Origin: Sphingopyxis macrogoltabida
Lineage (GTDB): Bacteria; Pseudomonadota; Alphaproteobacteria; Sphingomonadales; Sphingomonadaceae
Assembly (NCBI RefSeq): GCF_001307295.1
Contig: NZ_CP012700.1
Coordinates: 1,119,001-1,183,000, forward strand
DNA: 64,000 nucleotides
Direction: 5' to 3'
Part shown: piece by piece, positions 38,212 through 46,177 of the stretch
Layout: each line of letters opens with the position of its first letter
Numbering within the stretch: position 1 is the stretch's first letter
The notes under the pieces: generated by a model
Databases searched by the model: none
What the model saw: the letters and a program-made list of their open reading frames with translations, nothing else
Told to the model about the DNA's origin: nothing
Translations under genes and position numbers: made by a program

Positions 38212-39636
38212 TCACGGTCCGACATCGGAGCTCGACGGGCGGAGGCGATGGCCTTCGCTCGCCGGGAAACCGAGCGCGGCCGCCACACGGTCGTTCCAGC
38301 CATAAGGATCGGCGCGGATGACGGGCTCGCCCGCATCGTCGAACAGGACTGTCTGGTAGGTGAGGCGAACCGGGATCGGGCGGGGCAGGGGAACGAAGCT
38401 TTCCTTGCCCGTGGCGCGCGCCTTCTCCCACTCGGCCGAAATGCCCTCATCCTTCGCGAGCATCGCGGCGAAGCCCAGCGCATCCTCGACGCGGACGCAG
38501 CCATGGCTGCGCTGGCGCTGCACCTCGCTGAACAATTGCTTCGCGGGCGTGTCGTGAAGATAGATTTGATGCTCGTTCTGCATGTCGAACTTGACGAGGC
38601 CGAGCGAGTTCTTCGGTCCGGGCTTCTGGACGATCCAGCCGTCTTTCCACATCATGTTGTTGCGGCGGAGGTAGGCGGAGCCTTTTCCTGCGATCTCCCT
38701 GTTCTGGATCGAGCGCGGGACGGTCCAGGTCGGGTTCGCAACAAGCCGGTAGATGGGCGATCCGAGCTGCGGCGTCTCGGTCTCGGGCTTGCCGACCACA
38801 ACCTTGCGCGTGTCGGCGAGCTTGCCGTCGCGCCAATAGGCGAGCCGCGCGGAGGCGAGGTTGACGTCGATGCGGGTCGCGGGGGGATCGCGGTCGAGCC
38901 AGCGCAGTCGCTCCATCGCTACCGCGAGCGTGCGGGCGCGGTCGCCGTCCGAAAGATTGAGAATTTCAAGCGCGTCGCTGCCGATTACGCCGTCGGCCTT
39001 GATGCCATAATCGGCCTGCATCCGCTGGACCGCCTTCACCATATCGGGGCTGTAGGTCTCTCCCTGCGCGCCCGCGTCGAGATAGCCGGAAGCGACAAGC
39101 TGGCGTGCGATGGCAGGAACGCGGGCGTCGCGCGCGCCTGGGTCGAGCGGCTTTCCCGCGTCGGGAATCGCGGTCGCCGGGGCCTCGTTCGCCCTGCGCA
39201 GCACGCGATAGGCCTTCGAAAGCGCCTGATAATTATCACCCTGCGGTACGAGGCTTCCGAGCCAGTCGTCGACCCTTCCCCTGGCAAGCGCCTCGGCAAG
39301 GCCGTTCTTCAAATTCGGGTTCGGCCGCGGAACCGAGTAGATGTCGCTAAGCTTCGCCGGATCCGACGCACCGCGCGCCAAGGCGCTCGCATATCGGAGC
39401 GCGCTTTGCGTGAGCGCGGCCTGGTCGCTTGTGTCTTCGGGCATCTCGAAGCGGATCCGGTCGAGGCCATGCGCGGCGCGGCCATCGATCGCGGCGCGCA
39501 ATTGCTTCGCGGTGGCGTCGGTCCAGCGGGCATTTTCGGCGGTCAGGCCCGATGGCGAGGAGCTAGATGAGGAATTGCATCCGGAAAGGGTAAGGGACAG
39601 GGCAAGCAACGAACACGCAATCACACCATAATGCAC
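38212..39636 (-). CDS. Murein L,D-transpeptidase, YcbB/LdtD-like lipoprotein
   Basis: Makes 3-3 cross-links in peptidoglycan or attaches proteins to it. The 474 residues starting at GTG 39636 (ribosome site GAGGAGAT) have a lipobox ending LSGC at Cys20. An N-terminal domain follows with a peptidoglycan-binding-like repeat (about 210-260, 'VKAVQRMQADYGIKADGVIG'), then the YkuD domain (about 290-440) with 'IYLHDTPAKQLF' and the active-site 'RSHGCVRV' (catalytic Cys). The longer open frame upstream overlaps the next gene and is rejected. An EcfG-type promoter lies 29 bp before the start. Confidence 0.92.
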   Translation of the reverse strand: MHYGVIACSLLALSLTLSGCNSSSSSSPSGLTAENARWTDATAKQLRAAIDGRAAHGLDRIRFEMPEDTSDQAALTQSALRYASALARGASDPAKLSDIYSVPRPNPNLKNGLAEALARGRVDDWLGSLVPQGDNYQALSKAYRVLRRANEAPATAIPDAGKPLDPGARDARVPAIARQLVASGYLDAGAQGETYSPDMVKAVQRMQADYGIKADGVIGSDALEILNLSDGDRARTLAVAMERLRWLDRDPPATRIDVNLASARLAYWRDGKLADTRKVVVGKPETETPQLGSPIYRLVANPTWTVPRSIQNREIAGKGSAYLRRNNMMWKDGWIVQKPGPKNSLGLVKFDMQNEHQIYLHDTPAKQLFSEVQRQRSHGCVRVEDALGFAAMLAKDEGISAEWEKARATGKESFVPLPRPIPVRLTYQTVLFDDAGEPVIRADPYGWNDRVAAALGFPASEGHRLRPSSSDVGP

Positions 39637-39664
39637 GCAAATCTCCTCGGCGGCCCGAAGAGAT

Positions 39665-39689
39665 AACCCGGGAACGGAGGCGGCGTTCC
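39665..39689 (-). promoter_or_regulatory. EcfG-type general stress promoter for the L,D-transpeptidase
   Basis: Minus strand: GGAAC (39689-39685), 16 bases, GGTT (39668-39665), followed by a 28-base leader with a good ribosome site. Confidence 0.6.
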
Positions 39690-39730
39690 GGCGCGGTCGC
39701 GAACCGGGTGATATATTGTCGGCGATTTGC

Positions 39731-40414
39731 CTAGGCGCGGGCCGCGTACAGCAGCCGGCCCGTCCCGAGATGGTCGAACACCGCGTCGAGGCACGCATCG
39801 CCCACCGCGAAGCAGCCTTGGCTGCGTCCCAATTTGCCATGCGCCGCAATCATGGTCTCATCGGCGTACCAGGCGCCGTGAATGACGATCGCGCGCTCCA
39901 TCGCATGATCGTTGGTCGGGTCGAGCCCGGCGAGCCGCTGCGAGCGGCCATGCTTGCCGACATAATAGTCGCCGGTCACAAACGCACCCTCGCTCGACGC
40001 GTTCGATCCCGACGCGTTGGAGAAGCGCTCGGCCCAGCCCGTATGCCGCGGATCGGATCCGCTTCCGTGCGCCACGAGCAGCCGCGACGCCTGGCCGCTC
40101 GCCACGTCGAGGAAGTGGAAACGCGCGTCGGACGAGGGCGCCGCAAAATCGACGATGGCGATGCGGTCACGGTGCCGGATCGCGCCGGCGTGGCTGTCGA
40201 GCGCTGCAAGCGCCTTGCGCAGCAGCTGCGGATCGAGTGCGGCGTCCCCGATGCTCTGCGTTTGCGGACGCGGCGACGGAGCCACGGCAACGGGTCGCTC
40301 CGGCAAGACGCTCGAAAGCGGTCCCGCGGTCGAGCGGGTCAGGAGGCTGGCCGCTACCGCTGCGCCCGACATCATCAGGGTTCGCCGGCCCGGTCGAAAG
40401 GGCTGGTCGGTCAT
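39731..40414 (-). CDS. Murein L,D-transpeptidase catalytic domain protein (YkuD_2), Tat-exported
   Basis: A 227-residue member of the YkuD_2 family. The N-terminus has a twin-arginine signal 'RPGRRTLMMSGAAVAASLL'. The body shows 'VDFAAPSSDARFHFLDV' (about 82-98), 'HGAWYAD' and the active-site-like 'GRSQGCFAVGD' with catalytic Cys (about 205-215). The gene follows the YcbB-like gene on the same strand but in reverse order of transcription (its stop is 94 bp before the next start). ATG 40414 or 40423 are both possible. Confidence 0.88.
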   Translation of the reverse strand: MTDQPFRPGRRTLMMSGAAVAASLLTRSTAGPLSSVLPERPVAVAPSPRPQTQSIGDAALDPQLLRKALAALDSHAGAIRHRDRIAIVDFAAPSSDARFHFLDVASGQASRLLVAHGSGSDPRHTGWAERFSNASGSNASSEGAFVTGDYYVGKHGRSQRLAGLDPTNDHAMERAIVIHGAWYADETMIAAHGKLGRSQGCFAVGDACLDAVFDHLGTGRLLYAARA

Positions 40415-40523
40415 CGGCCCCATATAGGCGACCGGCGGAGCGATTGAAGGCCCGCCAAGCGCCGGACGCGCCGCACCGTGCGCGCGCATGGCCGAACCGT
40501 TCGCGGACGACCGCTCCGGCGGG

Positions 40524-40548
40524 GGAACCTCCCCGCGTGCGCCACGTT
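40524..40548 (+). promoter_or_regulatory. EcfG-type general stress promoter for the DUF4142 gene
   Basis: GGAAC (40524-40528), 16 bases, CGTT (40545-40548). Perfect consensus; the ATG lies 44 bp downstream with GGAG in between. Confidence 0.75.
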
Positions 40549-40591
40549 GCTGGATCACCGCGGGGCGGGCGACTTGTCTTGGAGAATCCCG

Positions 40592-41170
40592 ATGAAAAAC
40601 GCCTCTGTTCTCAGCCTCGCCGTGTTTTTGGCGGCTTGCGGGTCGAACAACGACTCCGCACCGCCTCCCGCCGAAACGGCAACGGTCGATCAGGCTGCTC
40701 CCGCCGAAATGACCGCGCCCGCCGGCACGCCGGCGACCCCGGTCGACGCGGCGGGTTATATCGCCAAGGCCGGCGCCGGCGACATGTGGGAAATCGAAAC
40801 CTCGAAGGCGCTGCTTGCCAAGTCGACCAACGCAGATGTGAAGGCCTTCGCGCAGATGATGATCGACAATCACGCCAAGTCGACCGCGAAGGTGAAGGCC
40901 GCGGCGGCCGAGGCGAAGATCGATGTCGCCCCGCCAAAGCTCGATGCCGACCAGCAGAAGATGCTCGATGACATCAAGGCCACCGACGCGGCCTCGATCG
41001 ACGCGCTTTATCTCGCGAACCAGGCGGCCGCGCATGATGCCGCGCTCGCGCTTCATAAGGCTTATGCCGCGAGCGGGGACACGCCGAGCCTGAAGAAGGC
41101 GGCTTCCGAGATCGTGCCGGTCGTCGAGGTGCACCGCGCCGAACTTGGCAAGCTTGCCGCGAAGCGCTGA
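40592..41170 (+). CDS. DUF4142 lipoprotein
   Basis: A 192-residue periplasmic protein with a lipobox ending LAAC at Cys16, an Ala/Pro/Thr-rich spacer to about residue 48, and a DUF4142 four-helix domain. The domain shows 'YIAKAGAGDMWEIETSKALL', 'DVKAFAQMMIDNHAKST' and 'LYLANQAAAHDAALALHKAYA', including the conserved His residues (in 'DNHAKS' and 'AAHDAAL'). DUF4142 is a ferritin-like helical bundle of unknown role, often stress-induced. The EcfG promoter upstream is one of the best in the window. Confidence 0.93.
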   Translation: MKNASVLSLAVFLAACGSNNDSAPPPAETATVDQAAPAEMTAPAGTPATPVDAAGYIAKAGAGDMWEIETSKALLAKSTNADVKAFAQMMIDNHAKSTAKVKAAAAEAKIDVAPPKLDADQQKMLDDIKATDAASIDALYLANQAAAHDAALALHKAYAASGDTPSLKKAASEIVPVVEVHRAELGKLAAKR

Positions 41171-41434
41171 TCCGATCGGCTCGCGCTCGGGCTCCCTCCA
41201 GGCGTGGGACGGTTGCGGGGTCGCGGCAGCGGGTCGCGGCCCCGTCTCATCGGATTGCAGCTCGCGTTGCCGCCGGGCAGGAGAGGCTTTGCCGTCGACC
41301 CTGCCATTCCGATAATCGGAGTCGTCGAAGCAATACGGCCGAGGCAGCGGGACGCCAGCGCGCGCCTTCGATCGTGAGAGGCGGCGGGTCGGGAGCTACC
41401 CATATGTGTCGCGCCCCCAACCGCTTGCGTACCG
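41171..41434. other. Gap between convergent DUF4142 and BON genes
   Basis: No gene or RNA recognised in this stretch. The terminator of the BON gene lies at its right end. Confidence 0.4.
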
Positions 41435-41463
41435 AAAAAGGGAGCGGGCCATCACCCGCTCCC
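41435..41463 (-). terminator. Rho-independent terminator of the BON-domain gene
   Basis: GGGAGCGGG (41440-41448), 6-base loop, CCCGCTCCC (41455-41463): perfect 9-bp stem. Read on the minus strand it is followed by TTTTT (41439-41435). It lies 18 bp past the stop of the BON gene. Confidence 0.85.
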
Positions 41464-41480
41464 TCATTCGAGGCTCGAGC

Positions 41481-42275
41481 TCAGCTCCGGATCTTCGGGC
41501 TGACGACGCCCGAGGTGTAGCGCAGATTATTCTGCACATGTTTGACGCCCGAGACGCCGTCGGCAATATCCTCGGCGCGGCGCTTCCCACGGCGGTCTTC
41601 TACCGTGCCGGCGAGGGTCACCTCGCCATCGGCGACGCTCACCTCGATCTCGGAAGCATCGATCCACACATCTTCGGTCAGCCGGTCATTGACATCCTCG
41701 CGGATACGCTCGTCGGATCGTGCGTAGTTTTTGGGACCCCGGCCCCGGTGGTCGAGCTCGCGCCGGCGCTGCGCATCGCGATCGCCGAACCAAGACATGA
41801 CTTCGTCGCCGGCGCGCTCCAGGAACCCGCGCTCGTCGGAGCGATAATCGCGCTCGCGCGTCGGGTTCGAGCGCGCATAAGGCGAGTAGCCGGGTGCGGG
41901 CGGGTAACCGAGTTCGGCGGGCCAGCCGAAACCCGAACGATCCCAAGCGCCGCCGCGCGCGTCGCCCGCGGCGTCCCGATACCGGTCATAGTCGCTTCGG
42001 CTGCCATAATAGTCCCGGCGACGACCACCCGGCTCGCGCGCGTAGTCGGCGCCATAGTGCTCGCGCTGGCCGCTTTCGCGGCGATAATTTGCGCGATCCC
42101 GGCGCTGCTGGCTGTACCGGTCGCGCGAACGATCGTCGCCTTCCTCGTCAGCGACATAGGTGCGAGCAGCTTCCTCGGCACGGGCACGGTCCCAGCGCGG
42201 GGCTGCCTCGCGGTCATCGGGGCTTCGATTGTCGCTATAATCCCAGAGCGGGGTGCGGTCGTCAAACCTGTCCAT
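41481..42275 (-). CDS. BON domain-containing protein with Arg/Asp-rich N-terminus
   Basis: A 264-residue protein. Residues 1-180 are low complexity, rich in Arg, Asp, Tyr and Gly, with repeated 'RDR', 'YDRYRD' and 'SDERG' patterns. Residues about 185-262 form a BON domain ('IREDVNDRLTEDVWIDASE', 'GEVTLAGTVEDRRGKRRAE', 'VSGVKHVQNNLR'). BON domains bind phospholipid and occur in osmotic-shock proteins such as OsmY. The start 42275 has AGGAGACG ahead. No signal peptide is seen. A near-consensus EcfG box lies at 42343-42367, so stress induction is likely. Confidence 0.88.
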   Translation of the reverse strand: MDRFDDRTPLWDYSDNRSPDDREAAPRWDRARAEEAARTYVADEEGDDRSRDRYSQQRRDRANYRRESGQREHYGADYAREPGGRRRDYYGSRSDYDRYRDAAGDARGGAWDRSGFGWPAELGYPPAPGYSPYARSNPTRERDYRSDERGFLERAGDEVMSWFGDRDAQRRRELDHRGRGPKNYARSDERIREDVNDRLTEDVWIDASEIEVSVADGEVTLAGTVEDRRGKRRAEDIADGVSGVKHVQNNLRYTSGVVSPKIRS

Positions 42276-42342
42276 CTTGCGTCTCCTCATCTTGGACGGC
42301 GGGCAGGTTGCCTGGGGCGGCAACCCCCAAGCCTGACGAATT

Positions 42343-42367
42343 GACGCGTCGGCTTGGCGGAAGTTCC
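42343..42367 (-). promoter_or_regulatory. Near-consensus EcfG-type promoter for the BON gene
   Basis: Minus strand: GGAAC (42367-42363), 16 bases, CGTC (42346-42343); one mismatch in the -10. Confidence 0.4.
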
Positions 42368-42560
42368 CCTAATCGAACGCACTGCGACGGCCCGTTCGGC
42401 GGATACGCCCGGCCTCGGGAAAAATCGCCTCACACAGGCTCTCGCATCCTCGCCCGACCAGCCCGCGCGGCGAGCGAAGCCTTTCCTATGTCGCGCGCGG
42501 CGGGCGCCGTTCATCGCTCCGCGCGGCAGCCCTTCTCGTGGCGGATGGCATCGGCTCGGG

Positions 42561-43367
42561 TCACGCGACGCGCTTTGCGCGTTTGCGTTTCGCCGGCTCG
42601 GCAAGCTCGATCCAGACGGGCGTGTGATCGCTGGTTTTCTCCCACCTGCGCGGGCGAAGATCGACTGCGGCGGCCTTGAGCAAAGCCTTGGCGAGAGGGT
42701 TGAGCAGCAGGTGATCGATGCGGATTCCGGCGTTGCGCGCGAAGGCGTTCCGCCAATAAGGCCAGAACGTATAGAGGGTCTCATCCGGGTGAAGATGGCG
42801 GACCGCATCGGTCCAGCCCTGATCGAGCAGGCGCTTGAATGCGGCCTTCGCTTCGGGCGCGAAGAGGGCGTCGTCCTTCCAGCGCTCGGGCTTGTAGACA
42901 TCTTCGTCGGTCGGGATGACGTTGAAGTCGCCGACGACGACGACCGGCGCCTTGAGGTCGACGAGCGTGGCGAGGTGCGCGTCGAGGCGTTCCATCCAGG
43001 CGAGCTTGTAGTCGAACTTGGGGCCGGGACGGGGGTTGCCGTTGGGGAGATAGAGGCCCGCGATCAGCACGCCGCCGACCGCTGCCTCGATATAACGGCT
43101 TTGCTCGTCCCCTGGATCGCCGGGCAGGCCGCGGCGGGTCTCGTGGATTTCGCCGACGCGGCTGAGGAGCGCAACCCCGTTCCAGCGACGCTGGCCATGC
43201 CAGATCGCCTGGTACCCCGCCTCCGCGATGGCCGCGTGCGGAAAGGCTTCCTGCGGCGCCTTGAGTTCCTGCAGTACGACGATGTCGGGCTCGGCGAGGG
43301 CGAGCCATTTGAGGAGGATGGGCAAGCGGCCGCCGATCCCGTTCACATTGAAGGTCGCGATTTTCAC
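42561..43367 (-). CDS. xthA: Exodeoxyribonuclease III
   Basis: Removes nucleotides 3' to 5' and acts as AP endonuclease in base-excision repair. The 268 residues from GTG 43367 show the whole family pattern: 'FNVNGI' (residue 5-10), 'LQELKA' with catalytic Glu (about 33-38), 'LYLPNGNP' (about 107), 'GDFNVIPTDEDVY' (about 150-162), 'TFWPYWRNAF' and 'RIDHLLLN' and 'SDHTPVWIEL' near the end. The GTG overlaps the stop of a short upstream frame (GTGA). The longer open frame upstream is not homologous. Confidence 0.95.
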   Translation of the reverse strand: MKIATFNVNGIGGRLPILLKWLALAEPDIVVLQELKAPQEAFPHAAIAEAGYQAIWHGQRRWNGVALLSRVGEIHETRRGLPGDPGDEQSRYIEAAVGGVLIAGLYLPNGNPRPGPKFDYKLAWMERLDAHLATLVDLKAPVVVVGDFNVIPTDEDVYKPERWKDDALFAPEAKAAFKRLLDQGWTDAVRHLHPDETLYTFWPYWRNAFARNAGIRIDHLLLNPLAKALLKAAAVDLRPRRWEKTSDHTPVWIELAEPAKRKRAKRVA

Positions 43368-43585
43368 AGGTCCGGAAGCTTGCGATCGGCACCGCCGCGG
43401 CCTGCGAGCCCGGTGCTGGCGCGCTCCAGACGCACCTTTGTCTCGCCGACGATGGTCGGCGCGCGGCAACCATCGAAATCCGTCGCGGAGCAGATGCCGG
43501 ACCTCACCACCGCGTCGGGCAAGGCCGCCGGTCCCGGCGACGGGACAGGCGCGGGCGCCGATGTCCGGGTGGAGGTGCGGGACAT
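43364..43585 (-). CDS. Short protein translated just ahead of xthA, unknown
   Basis: A 73-residue frame from ATG 43585 whose stop overlaps the xthA start (GTGA), the coupling pattern seen in real operons. The first 30 residues are Thr/Pro-rich, then 'VVRSGICSATDFDGCRAPT' with two Cys and a basic end. No family recognised, no membrane segment. It overlaps no other gene. It could be a leader that couples xthA translation. Confidence 0.45.
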   Translation of the reverse strand: MSRTSTRTSAPAPVPSPGPAALPDAVVRSGICSATDFDGCRAPTIVGETKVRLERASTGLAGRGGADRKLPDL

Positions 43586-43629
43586 GACGTCACTACTCGA
43601 AGAGGCGTGCTTCGTTCCGTCCCGGCGCG

Positions 43630-43654
43630 GCAACCCTTTATGCAAGCGGGCGTT
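43630..43654 (+). promoter_or_regulatory. GCAAC-type variant of the EcfG promoter
   Basis: GCAAC (43630-43634), 16 bases, CGTT (43651-43654), 26 bp before the DUF3606 gene. Same spacing and -10 as the GGAAC set, one base different in the -35. Confidence 0.45.
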
Positions 43655-43680
43655 GACCGGGCATCAATCAGGAGCGCAGC

Positions 43681-43860
43681 ATGACTGTGAAGATGAACAG
43701 CGTCGGTTCGCCTGACCGCGACCGGATCAGCCTTGGCGAAGATCATGAGGTCCGCGACTGGATGGCGACTCTCGGCGTGAGCGAGGACGAACTGCGCGAG
43801 GCGGTCGACGCGGTCGGCAACTCGGTCGACGCCGTGCGTGCCTATCTGAGGTGTCCGTGA
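43681..43860 (+). CDS. DUF3606 domain protein
   Basis: A 59-residue protein with the DUF3606 pattern 'DRDRISLGEDHEVRDWMATL' then 'DELREAVDAVGNSVDAVRAYL'. These small helical proteins are common in alpha- and betaproteobacterial stress regions; the role is unknown. The sequence GGAG lies before ATG 43681. It is followed by the next gene with an overlap (TGATG). A second, weaker DUF3606 protein is encoded at 47789-48028. Confidence 0.85.
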   Translation: MTVKMNSVGSPDRDRISLGEDHEVRDWMATLGVSEDELREAVDAVGNSVDAVRAYLRCP

Positions 43861-44132
43861 TGGAGCGCGAACATGATCGCGCGGCGACCGCGCCCGTCGA
43901 GCGCATCGCGCGCGCGCTTGCGGGTCATGCGCTCAGCCGGAATGCCGAAGGCGACCTCGCCTCGGCGGGCGAAGCTGTCAACGATCTCTGGCCCGAATAT
44001 ACCGACGCCGCCCTGGCCGTCCTGCGCACGCTGCGCGAGCCGAGCGGGCGCATGCTCGCGGTCGGCGACGGCGACGTCTGGGAGCGAATGATCCGCGCGG
44101 CGATCGAGGACGAGACGATCGCCGACAACTGA
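43860..44132 (+). CDS. Small acidic protein coupled to DUF3606, unknown
   Basis: A 90-residue protein starting at ATG 43860, which shares a base with the DUF3606 stop. Largely helical ('ERIARALAGHALS', 'DAALAVLRTLREPS'), acidic C-terminus. I do not recognise the family. It is translated together with the DUF3606 gene, so it likely belongs to the same stress response. It converges with the AlkB gene. Confidence 0.65.
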   Translation: MEREHDRAATAPVERIARALAGHALSRNAEGDLASAGEAVNDLWPEYTDAALAVLRTLREPSGRMLAVGDGDVWERMIRAAIEDETIADN

Positions 44133-44166
44133 TCGCGCCGCACCGCTTGCCGGCCGCGGCGGCCGG

Positions 44167-44754
44167 TCAGCGAAGGCTTCGGAAGGTGACCGACCAGCGC
44201 GGCGCATGCATCGCCGCAATGCTATGCTCCCAGTCATCGCGGACTTCGCCCTGCATATGATAAATCGATCGCGGCGCGAGATCGGCCGTCGCGCGCTCGA
44301 ACCTGGTGCCGCCCCTCCGCCGGAAACGCATGGTCGCGGGCGCGCCGAGCGAGAGGCCGATGACGTGCCCGAAGACCGGGCGATCCTTGTGCCAGCCGAT
44401 GCCCGCGCCCGGACCATATTGAATGACGAGCGCCTGCTCGAGGGAGGCGGGGTCGATACCCGAAAATCCTGCGGCGCGGCCGCGAACGTCCTCGAGCCAG
44501 TCGGGGATCGGCTCGCCCGGGGCGAAGCGACCGGTCTGGAAGTCGTATGTCCAGCCGAACGAGCGGGTGAGACGCTTGCCTTCCCATTGCTGGAACTGGA
44601 ATGGCGCCAGTCCGGCGGTTTCGATGCGCGCGACTAGCTCCTCCTCTTCGCTCGCGCTCACGACCTCGTCGGCGTATGTCAGGCCGGGAAGAAGCGCAGG
44701 GCCGAAAAGGTCTCCCTGCGGCGGCGGCGGTACCCCTGCGGCGGGCCGGGTCAC
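44167..44754 (-). CDS. AlkB-like alpha-ketoglutarate-dependent dioxygenase
   Basis: Fe(II)/2-oxoglutarate oxygenase of the AlkB family, removing alkyl groups from DNA or RNA bases. The 2OG-Fe core is present: 'IQYGPGAGIGWHKDRPVFG' with His-x-Asp (about 110-128), the third ligand His in 'DWEHSIAAM', and the 2OG-binding 'RWSVTFRSLR' at the C-terminus. The N-terminus is uncertain; GTG 44754 gives 195 residues and fits homologues better than the long frame up to 44859. Near the exonuclease III gene, it adds to a DNA-repair group. Confidence 0.88.
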   Translation of the reverse strand: MTRPAAGVPPPPQGDLFGPALLPGLTYADEVVSASEEEELVARIETAGLAPFQFQQWEGKRLTRSFGWTYDFQTGRFAPGEPIPDWLEDVRGRAAGFSGIDPASLEQALVIQYGPGAGIGWHKDRPVFGHVIGLSLGAPATMRFRRRGGTRFERATADLAPRSIYHMQGEVRDDWEHSIAAMHAPRWSVTFRSLR

Positions 44755-44864
44755 AGCGGAAGTCCGGCTTGCTTGCGCAGCGGCCCGAAAGGCGTTGGCG
44801 CGATGTCCATGCTTGGAACATAATGGGAACGGTAAGGAGTCGCAAGGGCAACGGACCACTGCCG

Positions 44865-45002
44865 ATGTGTAAAAATTATGGGCTCGAGATCGATGTCGCG
44901 TCGATCGCCGAAAATTTCGACGATCTCCATATCAGGATGGATATGCCCGAATGCGTACCGAATGTGCCTGCGCGCAAGGATATCCGCATTACCGACATGT
45001 GA
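44865..45002 (+). pseudogene. Broken SOS response-associated peptidase (SRAP/HMCES) gene
   Basis: The 45-residue frame starts with Met-Cys as all SRAP proteins do (the Cys2 that cross-links abasic DNA) and reads 'MCKNYGLEIDVASIAENF', 'CVPNVPARKDIRITD', close to the SRAP N-terminus. It ends at TGA 45000-45002. The same frame continues briefly as 'PDVEGAAAVCELI', still SRAP-like, then is lost at the neighbouring terminator. About 80% of the domain is missing. Confidence 0.6.
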
Positions 45003-45040
45003 CCCGACGTCGAGGGGGCGGCGGCGGTCTGCGAGCTGAT

Positions 45041-45062
45041 AAAAGGCCCGCCGAAGCGGGCC
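45041..45062 (-). terminator. Rho-independent terminator of the CsbD gene
   Basis: GGCCCGC (45045-45051), CGAA loop, GCGGGCC (45056-45062); on the minus strand the loop is TTCG and the stem is followed by TTTT (45044-45041). Lies 33 bp past the CsbD stop and cuts into the SRAP remnant. Confidence 0.85.
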
Positions 45063-45094
45063 AAGTTTGCCACGGGAGGAGTGGCGGAGGATTC

Positions 45095-45271
45095 CTAGTT
45101 TTCGGTACCCGGCGTGCCGGTCTTCGGCGGCTTGCCATCTTCGATGCGGCCTTCGTTGCGAAGGTTGCGGCCTTCCTGCGCCTTGCGCTTGGCCTCGGGG
45201 CTGTCGCCGTTCTCGAAGGCTTCTTCCTTCACATAACCGGCGGCTTCTTTGATCTGTCCTTTGACGCTCAT
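45095..45271 (-). CDS. CsbD-like general stress protein
   Basis: A 58-residue hydrophilic protein with the CsbD start 'MSVKGQIKEAAGYVKEEA' and a charged C-terminal part rich in Glu, Lys and Gly. CsbD proteins accumulate under general stress in many bacteria. ATG 45271 fits family length; a TTG/ATG 6 bp earlier is possible. A GCAAC-N17-GGTT box lies 28 bp upstream and a strong terminator downstream, so it is a one-gene transcript. Confidence 0.9.
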   Translation of the reverse strand: MSVKGQIKEAAGYVKEEAFENGDSPEAKRKAQEGRNLRNEGRIEDGKPPKTGTPGTEN

Positions 45272-45298
45272 GATCATCTCCTTCGTTGATGCGGAAAA

Positions 45299-45324
45299 AA
45301 CCGGCGACCGGTATCGAAAGTTGC
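45299..45324 (-). promoter_or_regulatory. GCAAC-type variant EcfG promoter of the CsbD gene
   Basis: Minus strand: GCAAC (45324-45320), 17 bases, GGTT (45302-45299). Confidence 0.4.
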
Positions 45325-45568
45325 GTTCCGGCCGGAGAATTTATCTTCATCTCGCGGCGCAACTTTCGCGATATTCCGGGGTTTCGATCCTGCACGGGTC
45401 ATGCGGAGATCCCGGGGTCTGCCGGTGCCATGTGCGACCAATCTCGTGCCGCCGCGGGCCGCCTGCGCCCCTCGTCGGAGGGCTCGCGGCGCACGATTTC
45501 CATCTCCGAAAGGAAGATCCGGCCGTGCGTTTCGCGTGCCGCCATTGCGGTGCCGCACCGTGACAGCG

Positions 45569-46177
45569 TCATCCGGGATAGGGTGATCGCTTGAGAAGGC
45601 CCGCCAGATGCGCTGCGTTTGCCGCCACCATCTTCGCGGTCCTCGTGATCATGCGCGGGCGGTGGTCGAGATTCTTGAAGTCGACTGATCCCATGGCTTC
45701 GCCGACCCAGTAGCACCCCGCGACCGCCGGGATCGTCCAGCCGACGTCGTTCAACGCCTGGAACAGTTCGGCGCAGACATGATGCGCCCCATCTTCGTTG
45801 CCGACGATCGCCGCGACAGCGACTTTCGAATAGCTCGGCATGCGGCCGGCCTCGTCGGTCTCCGCGAGAAACGCGTCCATGCGTTCGAGCACGAGCTTTG
45901 CGACGCTCGATGGCTGCCCCATCCAGATCGGGGTGCCGAAGATGAGGATGTCGGAGGCGAGAATCCGCTCACGGATAGCTGGCCAGGCGTCGCCGTCGCC
46001 CTCGTCGGACGAGACGCCCCATTTGACCTTGTGTGCGGCGATGCGGATCGGGTCGCCGACCTCGATGTCATGCTCGGCGAAATGCTCGGCAAGGACCGCG
46101 ATCATGGCGTCGGTCGAACTCTTGCGCCCCTTCGCCGAGAGCGAGCAGTTGATGGCGGATGCGGTGAGCGAGGGCAC
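45569..46177 (-). CDS. Flavodoxin-like NAD(P)H/FMN oxidoreductase
   Basis: A 202-residue protein of the flavodoxin/NADPH-dependent FMN reductase fold, similar in plan to WrbA-type quinone reductases. It shows the phosphate-binding start 'INCSLSAKGRKSSTDAM' (about 9-25), 'SDILIFGTPIWMGQPSS' (about 75-91) and 'VAAIVGNEDGAHHVCAELF' (about 121-139). GTG 46177 is preceded by AAGGAGACG. Likely a soluble FMN enzyme reducing quinones or similar; the substrate is unknown. Confidence 0.85.
   Translation of the reverse strand: MPSLTASAINCSLSAKGRKSSTDAMIAVLAEHFAEHDIEVGDPIRIAAHKVKWGVSSDEGDGDAWPAIRERILASDILIFGTPIWMGQPSSVAKLVLERMDAFLAETDEAGRMPSYSKVAVAAIVGNEDGAHHVCAELFQALNDVGWTIPAVAGCYWVGEAMGSVDFKNLDHRPRMITRTAKMVAANAAHLAGLLKRSPYPG

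Noticed and set aside
45272..45568. Short open frames between the CsbD and oxidoreductase genes on both strands
   Set aside because: No ribosome sites, no domains, low-complexity Arg-rich content; apart from the CsbD promoter nothing is supported.
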